Of a stretch of 64,000 bases of DNA, positions 10,282 to 20,510 are shown piece by piece (position 1 is the first letter of the stretch; every line of letters begins with the position of its first letter). The stretch comes from Bidens hawaiensis. Lineage: Eukaryota > Streptophyta > Magnoliopsida > Asterales > Asteraceae. The notes under the pieces were generated by a model. It was not told the origin of the DNA and did not search any database. It saw only the letters and a list, made by a program, of their open reading frames with translations. Both the position numbers and the translations under genes were made by a program. The DNA is taken from positions 1,215,001 to 1,279,000 of the forward strand of contig JAIQDT010000028.1 in NCBI GenBank assembly GCA_021521415.1, read 5' to 3'.

Positions 10282-13200
10282 AATCGCAATTGCTGTTGTA
10301 TCCAAAGAACCTGGGAGCAGCAGTTCGATGCTGCCATGTATTCTGCTTCACAGGTAGAAATGGCGACTGAGGTCTGCTTCTTGCACTGCCATGACACTAA
10401 TCTGCCTCCAAGAAACTGACATCCACCTGTTGTTGACTTCTGATTCTGATTGCATCCTCCATAGTCAGAATCTGTGTAGGCGACTAACTCCAAGTCTCCT
10501 CCTTTCGTGTACCACAACCCTATCTTAGGCTTGCCTTTGAGATACCGCAATATCCTCTTCACACCCTTCATGTGAGATTCCTTTGGGTTTGCCTGAAAAC
10601 GAGCACAAAGACAAACTGCAAACATAATATCAGGTCTAGATGCAGTTAAATACATTAAAGAACCGATTATTCCCCGATATTGGGTGGGGTCCACGTCTGC
10701 ATCACTGTCTGTATCAGCACCCAATTTATGGTTGACGCAAACTGGAGTATCAAATGGAGTGCTGTCCTCCATCTTGAAGCGTTTGAGAACGTCTTGGACA
10801 TATTTAGTCTGATGAATGAACATCCCATCTTTCTTCTGATCAACCTGCAATCCTAAAAAGAAAGTTAGTTCACCCATAGCACTCATTTCAAACCTCTTTT
10901 TCATGACGGTTTCAAACTCCTAAAACATGGCGACTTTTGATGCAGCAAAGATGATGTCGTCCACTTAGACTTGAACCAGAAGAAAGTCCCTTCCTTTTCT
11001 CTTAACGAACAGTGTGCTATCGATCTTTCCCCTTTCAAATTCATTCTCAAGCAAGTAATCGGATAGAGTTGCGTACCAGGCACGAGGGGCCTGATGTAGC
11101 CCATATAGCGCTTTACTTAGCTTGTACACGTGATCAGGAAAGTCTGGGTTAGGAAAACCCGGAGGTTGCTCAACGTACACAACCTCATCGACTTTACCGT
11201 TAAGAAACGCACTTTTCACGTCTAACTGGAACACCTTCATCTCCTTGTGTGCAGCAAATGCCAAAAACAATCGAATCGCTTCCAATCTCGCCACAGGAGC
11301 AAACACTTCATTGTAGTCGATCCCCTCTTGCTGATTAAAACCTTTTACAACCAGCCTTGCCTTGTTCCTTATGATTATTCCTTTCTCATCTCTCTTACAT
11401 TTGAAAACCCATTTGGTGCCAATCGCATGCACATTCTTCGGTTTTGCAACCAAATTCCATACCTCCATCTTCTTGAACTGGGCTAACTCTTCTTGCACGG
11501 CTTCGACCCACAAGCTATCCTTGAGAGCCATTTGATAGTTCTTTGGTTCAATCTGGCTGATGAAGCAGGTGTACAAGCATTCGTTAATGATGTCTGTATC
11601 TTTAATGCTTGTGAAAACACAAGTGTGCTAATTCAAGCTTCGTCTTGTTTGTACACCGTCGGACAGATCACCTATCACGTTCTCCAAAGGGTGATTTTTG
11701 TGAACATTCGTAGTCGGAACCGAATTGACTTGCAGATTGTCTTCCAGGTTCGAAGATAGCTCATCAATAGGTGATTGTTGTTGAGAGTGAAAAGGATTAA
11801 AGAATTCCTCTTCTGTAGAGGTAGCAGGGGTATCGACAGCATGTGACGAGGAAGGTTGACATTCATCGTACTGCGGTCGTTGCACAAAATTTTCTTCCTC
11901 ATCATAAAGCATCTTCGTAGCTATTCTCTCATCAACTTCTGCACAATCCAAGTAAGGCAAATTAAAAGATTTAAAAAGCCTATCATAGTCGAAAGCCCCA
12001 GCGGGTCCCGTGCTTGGTTTTGGTGATTTGTAACTTGTGATGTCAGTGTTACACACCACCTCAACCTTGCTGGTCGATAGATTAAAGACTCGTCTGTTGG
12101 GTGTCCCAACAACATATCCGACTAAAATACCTTCGTCGGCTATCTCACCAAATTTTGAGTTCGTCTTTAATATCGAACACGGGGACCTGAATGGTTCGAG
12201 ACCACTCAAGTTAGGCTTTCTACCATGCATAAGTTCATAACATGTTTTATTCAATCTTTTAACAGTTAAAACTCTATTAAGGATATAACAGGCTGTTGCA
12301 ACAGCTTCAGCCCAGAACACCACAGGAAGTTTAGAATCAGCCAGCATGGTTCTGGCTCCTTCAATTAGCGTTCTGTTCTTCCTCTCAGCCACCCCATTTT
12401 GTTGCGGAGTATACGGAGCGCTGTACTGTTGGTCTATCCCTTTCTGTAAGCAGAATATCTCCATCTGATAGTTTTTGAACTCTGTCCCATTGTCAGTCCT
12501 GATGTATTTACCCTTTTTTCCCATAATATTCTCAACCTTGGTAATCAAATTCATTACCAACTGAACCGTTTCATCCTTTGTCTTCAGGAAATATACCCAA
12601 GAATATCGAGAGAAATCATCAGTTATCACCAAGCAGTATGATGTTCCACCTAGGCTTTTTACATTCACGGGACCGAAGAGGTCCATGTGAAGTAGGTCTA
12701 GGGTACTGACTATTGAATTAACCTTCTTGGTGTGATGAGACTTCTTGTGTTGCTTTCCCTTTTTGCACGATAAGCATTGGTCTTCAAAGTTGAAATTTTT
12801 TAAGGGAACACCAAGCACCAGCCCATTCTTGACAATGTAGTTCATTTTTCGAAGATGAATATGCCCCATTCTTCGATGCCATAACTCGGACTCCGATTCA
12901 GTTGCTTTTGACAGAAGACATGATTCTTCTGTTGCCATCTCAGTCGACCTCATGTCCATAACATATGTATTCTTTTCCGTTGGAGCCTTCATCACTATTC
13001 ATGCCTCTGGTATCTTGAAACCAGGATACAGTACGATCGCTTCATTTTTGGTAAAGTGTACAGTGTAATCTTTGTCACAGATCTGAGACACACTCAGCAG
13101 ATTATGCTTCAGCTCTTCAACGAAATTCACCTTTTCTAACTTCATTTTACCATTAGTCACCGTTCCAATTCCAGTAATTCTTCCACCACTCTCTCCAACA

Positions 13201-13328
13201 AAACTTACTCTACCTCCCTGAACAGGTTTCCATTCGTGTAACAAATTCTTGTTACCCGTCATGTGCCGGGAACAGCCGCTATCCACAACCCATATATTGT
13301 TTGCAGCCCTGTTCAACTGTTCCTGCAC
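10282..13328 (-). pseudogene. B pol, truncated in RNase H
   Basis: One reading frame with stops. Protease (NNIWVVDSGCSRHMTG) lies at 12999-13328. The pre-integrase finger and integrase follow (11628-12995: LWHRRMGHIH, HMDLFGPVNV, RTDNGTEF, NGVAERKNR; D, D and E present). RT is in 10965-11576 and continues to about 10282. Stops: TGA 12999-13001 at a Trp position, TAG 11628-11630, TAA 10965-10967 at the Tyr of YVDD, and TAG 10920-10922 where C has CAG. RNase H keeps AYTDSDYGG and TCEAEYMAAS but ends at WIQQQLR, where a deletion joins it out of frame to the aORF. The element could only be mobilised by enzymes from another copy. Confidence 0.93.
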
Positions 13329-13343
13329 GATTAAAGCAAAGGA

Positions 13344-15980
13344 TTAAAATCTGGGGACCCAAGACCTATTGGTCTTGGGTCGATTAAATCTGTTAAAAGG
13401 CATCCCGTGCTTTGGCTGTCCTAAGTTAGTATTAGAATGATTTCTGTAAGTCCTAAAAGGATACCTTCTAGTAGATTGACTATGAGGCCATCCAAACCTT
13501 CGTGAATTAAATGAATTATAACTAATCATTTGGTTGTTAATAGGGAAAAACTGAGATCGACTTCTTTGAAAACCTGGATTAATCCAATATCTGAACTTTG
13601 ATGAGTTTTCATTCTTACCATTATAGTAATTACTGTTAGTTCTATTCTCAGTTTTCGAAGGCCTCATACCTTTGAATCTCTGATTCAGAGGGCAATCAGC
13701 AATCAGGTGTCCTATTTGATTGCATCTGAAACAGCTCCTGTGATCAACTTTCGTCTCAACAGTTGTTTTAGATGTTGAGGTTGCATTACTGCCCATTTGT
13801 CTAACATATGGTAGGACATACGGGTTTAGTGGAGAATTCTTTTCAGTTGGTTTATGTTCCTCTCCACGTTTTAGTAACACTGCCTCTTATTTTGTCTCAC
13901 TAGACTTGGATGTCTTGTCCGAATTTGATGAGACAGAACTAGGAACAGAAATCTTAACATTCGAAACAGGCTTACTCGTTTCGCTTTTACTAACTTCTGG
14001 ATCTTTAATCGTAACTTTAACAGGAACTGTCTAACCAATTTCAACATCAACAGATTTCTGATTACTAGGATCATAAGTATAGTTATGATTATAAGGTAGT
14101 GGAACTTCAGAATATCCAATTCCTCCCCTTTTAACTGGGGAACGTTGATCACTTACGAGGTGATCAAGTATTGCGGAGGAATTTCTAAATTGCTCAAGCT
14201 TTCTGTTTAGTTCCACCACTTTCACCTGGTAATCAGCTATCTGTTTATTCCTTTCAGCAATTAGTTTGGTTTTCTCTTCTAACACTTCATAGCTAAGATC
14301 AATTACTTGTATTTTTTCAGCTAGACTGGCTTTAAGACTTCTGATATCTTTCTCACTAGCTTTTATTTTTACCGTGTAATTTTTTTCTCTAGTTTTAGTG
14401 TAATAATGATCTTCTTTTAATGTTCTAAATTGAGCATCCAAACTAACAAACTAATCAGTTATTGTTTTCAATTTTTCAGACAGATTTTCACATTTCGTAC
14501 AAGGGAGTTTAGAACTTACCTCAGAGAGTTGATCTGTCACCTCTGCCATATAAGCTTGATCTTCTCTTGTCTCTCTGTTTTTTTCTTCAGTTTCGATGTT
14601 GACCAAGTTGGCCTGTTCGAACACTTCCTCAACTTGCAGATTCCAATTGTATTCCCCGTTCTGTCTGGATATCATCGCCTTATTTTCATTACTTCCCCCA
14701 TTCGGTTGTGTTGGCCTGTTGTGACTACGTTCTACTCGTTCACTTGTGCATTCTTTAGCAAAGTGGCCATTCTGTTGACAGTTATAACACCGAACCTTTG
14801 ACTTATCAAAACCTGGTCTTTCACCAACGAATTTTCTACCAGTCTTCTTCATAAACCTTTTAATTCTTCTTACTATCATTGCCATCTGCCACTGCAGATC
14901 CATCTCCTCCAGATCATCAGCATCAATCTGATCATAGTCTTCGTCTAAAGTTGCAGGATCAACAATTTTACCTTTAATGTAATTTTCGTAAGAAGCAATG
15001 AAAGATGCATAGAGAGCAAACTGCTGTTCAGCAGATTTAACACTCATGGGCATCTGAGAGTAGTTGTTGTTCGGAACACTTGAAGAAAAACTACCCTTTG
15101 TTGTTTGAGGTTTAGAAGTGTTTGTTCCACCAGCTACGAAACACACATCACCATCCATGTTGAGAGTGACATGACCATCATGAGTTGAGTTAGAGCTCGT
15201 GTCTCCCTTTGAGTAGTAAGCAGATGATTCTGACTTCGAACTTGAACTTGAATTAACTTTCGCACCATACATTCCCGGATCCTGAACCTGATCAGTTGGT
15301 GTCTCTTTTCGAACCATGTTAAGTTCAAAAGTTCGTAGTTTATTGACTGTTGTTTCCAAGTCAATGTTGGCAAACTCTTTATCTTCTCTCATCAAGACAG
15401 TGTACATTTCCCATTTCGGTGGGAGAGCATCAAGAAGTTTTTCTACGATCTCCTCTTCTTTGTAAACAATGGAATAATTGCTGAGTTCGGTCATCAGGTG
15501 ATAATATATTGTGATGATATCATCAAGTGATTCATTCTTCAAATACTTGAACACCGAGAATTGGGTTTTGAGTAGCTTAATCTTGGATGCACGTATCCCC
15601 ACATTACCTTCATATCGGTTTTCAAGCGCTTCCCATAGCTCTCTGGCGGTTTTATATTTCCTGAAGGTGTGAAGAATTTCTTGTGGAAGAGCCATTGTTA
15701 TCGCAGCATGAGCTTTGCTTTCAGCCTCATACATATTCTTTTCTTCCTCTTCCATCTTATTGTATTTCTTAATTTGTTCACGACCCTCATACAAAGCTGT
15801 TGGTGGAATGTATCCATCTTGAATGCACACCCACATCTTAGCATCTTGATATTTAACATACTGCTCAAACCGATCTTTCCAAGCCACGAAATCGGTTCCC
15901 TTAAGCATTTTCGGTGCCTTAGTAGCTGAACCTGCTTCCACCTCCATTTTTACCAGTTCCGTAATATTTATGGAAGTCAT
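13344..15980 (-). pseudogene. B gag, interrupted by three or more stops
   Basis: Starts at ATG 15978-15980 (MTSINITELVKMEVEAGS). The capsid-like region (DFVAWKDRFEQYVKYQ, SLDDIITIYYHL, LLDALPPKW) is followed by a zinc knuckle (CYNCQQNGHFAKEC), a coiled-coil-like Lys/Glu segment (14031-14441) and a second knuckle (CFRCNQIGHLIADC) near 13710. Premature stops are TAG 14451-14453 and TAG 14031-14033, both CAG in C, and a TAA near 13888. The tail SWVPRF ends at TAA 13344-13346, which C also has, so that stop is probably the genuine gag end. Gag would form the particle and bind RNA. Two knuckles in one Gag is a family trait shared with C. Confidence 0.9.
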
Positions 15981-16049
15981 CTTTTATAGAAGTACGAAAC
16001 GAAAACACAAAGAAACCCGAAAAAATTTTTAATTTTTTTTTTGAACAGT

Positions 16050-16262
16050 ACCAGTAGGCGAAGTTAAACTTAACTTCGCTTAAGTCCTAACTTCGCTTGA
16101 TCTTTCAACTTCGCTTTCTTCTCAACTTCGCCAGATTAGGCGAAGTTGTGGATAACTTCGCTTAAGTTAAGCGAGCTTGTGAGGTAGGCGAAGTTGTTAA
16201 TAACTTCGCTTAACCTTATATGTTCGCCTAAACCCTACAAACAGTGACGGCAACTTCGCCTG
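16050..16262. repeat. GCGAAGTT word array in the leader of B
   Basis: About ten copies of GCGAAGTT or its complement in about 210 bp, in both orientations and often paired head to head. It is non-coding, between the gag ATG (15980) and the PBS (16459). The same word fills the U3 of the B and C LTRs and the spacer of C. Confidence 0.9.
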
Positions 16263-16458
16263 ATGAACACAATGTTTTTGCAGGTTTGATTTTGACGTTT
16301 TGCGAGGTATGCGAAGGTGTAATGGGTTGTTTTTGATGGTGGGAGGTGAGTAGGACACAAAAACTCGGTATATTAACGTAAACTCGTCCCGCGAATAGTC
16401 GAACGGAACGATTTCTACACCCGTGTGATAATCCCGAACCACACAATCACGAGCAAAC

Positions 16459-16470
16459 GCTCTGATACCA
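16459..16470 (-). other. PBS of B, tRNA-iMet
   Basis: Minus-strand TGGTATCAGAGC matches the usual initiator-Met tRNA complement exactly, two bases from the 5' LTR. Confidence 0.93.
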
Positions 16471-16472
16471 AT

Positions 16473-16874
16473 TGTAGGTTCCCAGCCGGATCTACACGGA
16501 ATATCTCGTTCTACGTAGGTGCGTAATCCCTACGTAAGACGATACGAGCGTGGAATCGATATACGTTAAACACAAGCAAACACACGTTACAATTAACAAA
16601 GAACACGTTGTATTGCAACTAATAACACGTGATATATCAATCACCGATTACACGAACTGAACAACTCTTTTCAAACAAGCCGTAACCTAAACCTATATAT
16701 CATACGACAACTTCGCCTAACATGTTTAGGCGAAGTTGTCACTAACTTCGCTTGTTCCACAAGTTCGCCTATATCAGGCGAACTTGTGAGACAAGTTCGC
16801 TTAAACCTTAATACAAATCCAAATAACACGATTACAGACAATAGATACTGAACTACTGACATCATGTACCAACA
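16473..16874 (-). repeat. 5' LTR of B
   Basis: 402 bp; four substitutions and one indel relative to 8829-9229. The minus-strand promoter would be the TATATA at 16694-16700. The GCGAAGTT/AAGTTCGCC words (16706-16802) lie directly upstream of it. Confidence 0.95.
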
Positions 16875-16936
16875 ATTAGGGTCTGGTTCCTTCTGTCTCA
16901 TATATTAATAGGGTCTGGTCCCTCTATCTCGAATAA
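16875..16936. repeat. 32-bp tandem array in H's LTR, second part
   Basis: Remaining one and a half units after B, beginning with the duplicated ATTAG. They continue into ATAACCATATAACCATAC, which matches 49812-49830. Confidence 0.85.
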
Positions 16937-17539
16937 CCATATAACCATACAAATCATATCAATCAACCATACATTTGTTACCATACGTTCGTGCATACTT
17001 TATATATCTTTCAATTATATATATGTATATATATAAATACACATATTCATACGATAACATACATATTCTTACTCTATTAATAACATTCAATTCATAATAA
17101 CACACATATCATACACTTACCACTTAAGGTAAATATATTAACTATCACATAGGAGTATGCACACAGGCCCGAAAAATGTCATAGAGTAAAGGGGCTAGAC
17201 ACTCACCTATTGTCGGTTCCCCTCCGAGTTAAACATAATACCCTTCTTCAGTTGAGCTTGGCTAACTGTTTAATAACGTACAAGTATTAACCTTCTATTT
17301 TTAAATATCTTATATTTCTAAGTGAATGATTCGAACTTATATTTTTAACAAATCCAAACTTTATTGGTTAACGAACCGAACTTACAAGTTAAGAAACTGA
17401 TCTTTATTAGTTTATTGAACCTAACTTTATTATTTAAGGAATCGATCTTTATAGATAATGTTTTCTTAATGAACTAATAAGCTAACAATTTCTTTCGAGT
17501 TTATAAGATAATGAGTTAACAATTTATTAACGAACTTAT

Positions 17540-18270
17540 GTGTTTAAGTTTTCTTAGCGAGTCGGGGTTCGGGTTGAATGCATGATCTCATTTGAACCGG
17601 GTTTGGGTCGGGTTCCCTTAGCCCATTCAAATCATGGTTCAAGCCGAATACCCCTACCTTCCTTCGATTCCTATGTGGTTCAGATCCCTTAACTCATTCC
17701 AGTCGAGTTACCATTCGAGCTGACTCATCCACTTTCATTTGAATCGAGCTGATCCCAAATCTTTTCCCATTCGAATCGATTTCCGCACTTTAGTCTACCC
17801 AGCCCAATGAGCCGAGTCCCTATATCTATCGACTGGAATTCGAGCCGACTCCCCATTAATCCAGTCGACTCATTTGAGTCGAGTATTCCTCCTTCCAGTC
17901 GACTCATATTAGGTTCGAGTCCTATCCCCACTCGAGTCGAATATGCTCGAGTCCCTGGCCTCCCACTCGACTCCAAATTGGGTCGAGTTTCTTACTCTTG
18001 CTCGACTCGACTTGGGTCAAGTCCCTCTTGCTTACTCGAGTCAAATTTTGGATGGAACTCCCATGTTTCAATCGAACCAAACATTGAATCGACTCCCCAT
18101 CCCCACTCGGTTCGAATATGGATCGAGTTTCCTTGTTTCCATTGGACTCCTTTTTACATTGGATCATTTTTTATTCTATTCGATCCATTAGGGGTTCGAA
18201 TCCATAACCCCCTCGAACCGGGTTTGGGTCCCTTTAACCATTCGGACCTTAACCACTGGAGTCGAGCCCA
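17540..18270. repeat. TCGAGT-rich degenerate repeat tract in H's LTR
   Basis: About 700 bp packed with CGAGTC, TCGACT, TCGAGC and similar words in an otherwise AT-rich LTR, at irregular spacing of roughly 40 bp. Open frames through it on both strands (for example 17807-18316 plus) look like by-products of the repeat. The long frame has no homology I recognise. Confidence 0.75.
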
Positions 18271-18884
18271 TTACCTATTTATATATATATATATATACTT
18301 TTTTCAAATTGTTTAAACCGAAATACAACTTTATTACCTAGTTCAAATAGAGTTTATTTAGGTCGGTGACTTAGTTCATTTCATTTCCAACTTACAAGAC
18401 CCGTTTGTTTGTTATTACTTTCTAACTAATAAGAACAGTATGACGATGAGTGAAAATGATAGATCTGTAACCTAATACATACATTATAAACTTGGTCTAG
18501 ATTGGATCTTGAACAACTTGTAAATCCTAAAAGAGTTCTTGTATGGTGAATGAATAAGAATCAACCTTGCAATTTTCTTAGATCTTGGATGAGATAAAAA
18601 GGAAGGAATGTTTGTGTGAGTGAGCAGGAGGTGTGTGTACGTGAGTGTATCTGATGATGATGAAATGATGAATATGAGGATAGCTAGGGTTTTAGAAATG
18701 TTTAGGACTTAAATACTCTTAGGCCCATAGGCTTTAGGCCCATAATCATCCTAAGTCCATGAACCACCCTATGCTTATTCTTTCATCCTATCATTATTTA
18801 ATAACATTAAATAACAACACACGATAAATAAATAAAAAATTATTTTATTTATTAATTAGTAAAACACGGATGTTACATAAACAC

Positions 18885-19953
18885 TCCTCACTCCAATCTT
18901 TTTCTAGAAACTAGGTCATCGGACAGGAAATTTTCGAGAAATCTTTAGTAAATCGATGGTAGAATCCCACGTGACCTAAGAAACTACGAATCGACTTCAC
19001 GGCAGTGTGAGGTGGAAGTTTGGAAATGGTGTCTACCATAGATTTATTAACCTCAATCCCCGCACTAGAAATCTTATGACCTAAAACAATACCCACACGA
19101 ATCATAAAATGGCACTTCTCCCAATTAAGCATAAGGTTTGTCTCTTCACATCTAGCGAGCACTCGATCTAAGTTATGTAGACAGTCATCGAAGGAATACC
19201 AAAAACGGAAAAGTCATCCATAAAGACTTCCATGGAATCCTTGATCAATTCGTGAAAAATGGCCACCATGAATCGCTGAAATGTGGCTGGAGCATTACAT
19301 AATCTAAATGGCAAGCGTCGGTACGCGAATGTGCCAAAAGGACATGTAAATGTGGTTTTCTCCTGGTCACCCGGGGCGATGGGGATCTGGAAATAACCGA
19401 AAATGCTGGCAAGGAAACAGTAGAACTGCTGCCTTAGCAAATGCTCAAGTATCTGATAAATGAATAGAAGCGGGAAATGGTCCTTTTGTGTGGCCTCGTT
19501 AAGTCTATGGGAGTTGATGAAAACTCGCCACCCTGTTACTGTCCTTGTCAGTATGAGCTCGTTCTTTTCATTCGTGATAGCTATCATAACGCCTTTTTTA
19601 GGGACCACATGGACTGGACTAACCCATGCAGAGTCGGAGATCGGAAAAATCAAACTAGCATTGAGAAACTTAATAACCACCTTTTTAACAACCTCCTGCA
19701 TGTTTGGGTCAAGCCTCCTTTTCGACTGCACCAAAGGTTTAAACTTGTCCTCTATAAAGATTTTATGCGTGCAGAATGACGGGTTTATACCTTTTATATC
19801 CATAAGCTTCCATGAGATGACATGCTTATGAGATTTCAGAACAATCATCAATTTCCCCTTCTCCTCCGTCTCCAAACTCGAAGAGATGATGAAAGGAAGT
19901 TGAGATCCCTCCCCTAAAAACACATACTCGAGGTCAGATAGTAATTCTTTCAA
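18885..19953 (-). pseudogene. Element I reverse transcriptase (broken)
   Basis: Gypsy/Athila RT in two frames. 19168-19953 holds the N-terminal RT (VSPVHVVPKKG, TVTGWRVFIN, DHFPLLFIYQ, TFTCPFGTFAYRRLPFRLCNAP) and an FMDD active site (EVFMDDFSVFG). 18911-19162 continues it (CEETNLMLNWEKCHFMI, GHKISSAGIEVNKS, RSFLGHVGFYHRF). A frameshift near 19165 separates them. Where Athila usually has FLDGYSGY, this reads FLASIFGY, so the first catalytic Asp is lost. The frame stops where H's LTR begins. Confidence 0.88.
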
Positions 19954-20150
19954 CTCTAAAGATGGGGGTTCTCAACTGATGGGTTTTCAATCGGAAACTC
20001 TCGCTCTTCAACCGCTAAGATATCGGAAACAATCTGAGAACTCATGATCGGCTCGTGTCCTCCTAACTCATGCAACTGCTACTCCTCCTACAGCTCAAGA
20101 TCAAAATCGAATACTGTCGTCTCGAATAATTGATTCTCCACATCGATGAT

Positions 20151-20510
20151 CTAGGTGTCAGACGTGTCTCTCTCGCATACCTTCGTAAGATAATCGCCTG
20201 CATGCGTCATGAATGTGTCGATGAAGTAGAGAGTGTTATCCTGCTGCTGAGTATGCCTCATGGATTTCTGCACGTCAAATGTGACCGTGTCATAATGAAC
20301 TCGAAGAGTCGGTTTGCCATTGGCAACATCAATGAGAGCGCGTACGATAGCTAAGAAAGAATGGCTGGGGATGAGAGGAAAGTTCAAGTCCTCATCCATA
20401 TCGAGAATGATAAAATCGATCGGGAAAATGAATTTGTCCACCTGCACCAACATGTTCTCCACAAAGCCCCTTGGGAAGTTCACAGATCGGTCTACCAGCT
20501 AAATACTCAT
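20151..20510 (-). pseudogene. Element I protease region (broken)
   Basis: Encodes MNFPRGFVENMLVQVDKF, FPIDFIILDMDED and FPLIPSHSFLAIVRALIDV. This is the Athila protease segment in which related copies read LGRPFLATGRALIDV. It lies in order between gag and RT. Stops flank it on both sides, and the 19960-20150 linker is unreadable. Confidence 0.75.

Larger units (their letters stand above)
8829..16874 (-). mobile_element. Copia retrotransposon B, internally deleted, aORF family
   Basis: Minus-strand element with 401/402-bp LTRs (8829-9229, 16473-16874), a perfect iMet PBS, a PPT and the target duplication ATTAG (8824-8828, 16875-16879). The two LTRs differ by four substitutions and one indel, so the insertion is fairly young. 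Gag and pol are co-linear with element C and all in one frame apart from stops. Compared with C, about 4.3 kb is missing from mid-RNase H to the middle of the aORF. It lies in H's LTR minisatellite. Confidence 0.95.
285..18877 (-). mobile_element. 5' LTR of element H, split by copia elements A and B
   Basis: The termini are inverted (TGTAA at 285, TTACA ending at 18877). Removing A, B and one copy of each target duplication leaves about 2.6 kb of LTR: 285-697, 8624-8828 and 16880-18877. Continuity is supported by 49364-49850, where the same sequence runs without either insertion. The LTR contains a 32-bp tandem array, a TCGAGT-rich tract (17540-18270) and TATA-like DNA near 18710. The long LTR and TGTAAC/TGTAAGG ends resemble chromovirus (Tekay-like) gypsy LTRs; that lineage is an inference, because no H protein is in view. 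H lies inside the pol of element I. Confidence 0.6.

Noticed and set aside
9370..10305. Independent 311-codon gene at the end of B
   Set aside because: The first codons come from RNase H read out of frame (the apparent start is TTG); the rest is the tail of a deleted aORF.
16459..16470. tRNA gene fragments at the initiator-Met-like sequences
   Set aside because: Only the 12-14 nt complement is present, always next to an LTR; these are primer-binding sites.
17807..18316. Plus-strand open frame of about 170 codons in H's LTR
   Set aside because: Produced by the TCGAGT repeat tract; no recognised homology, and it lies in an LTR.
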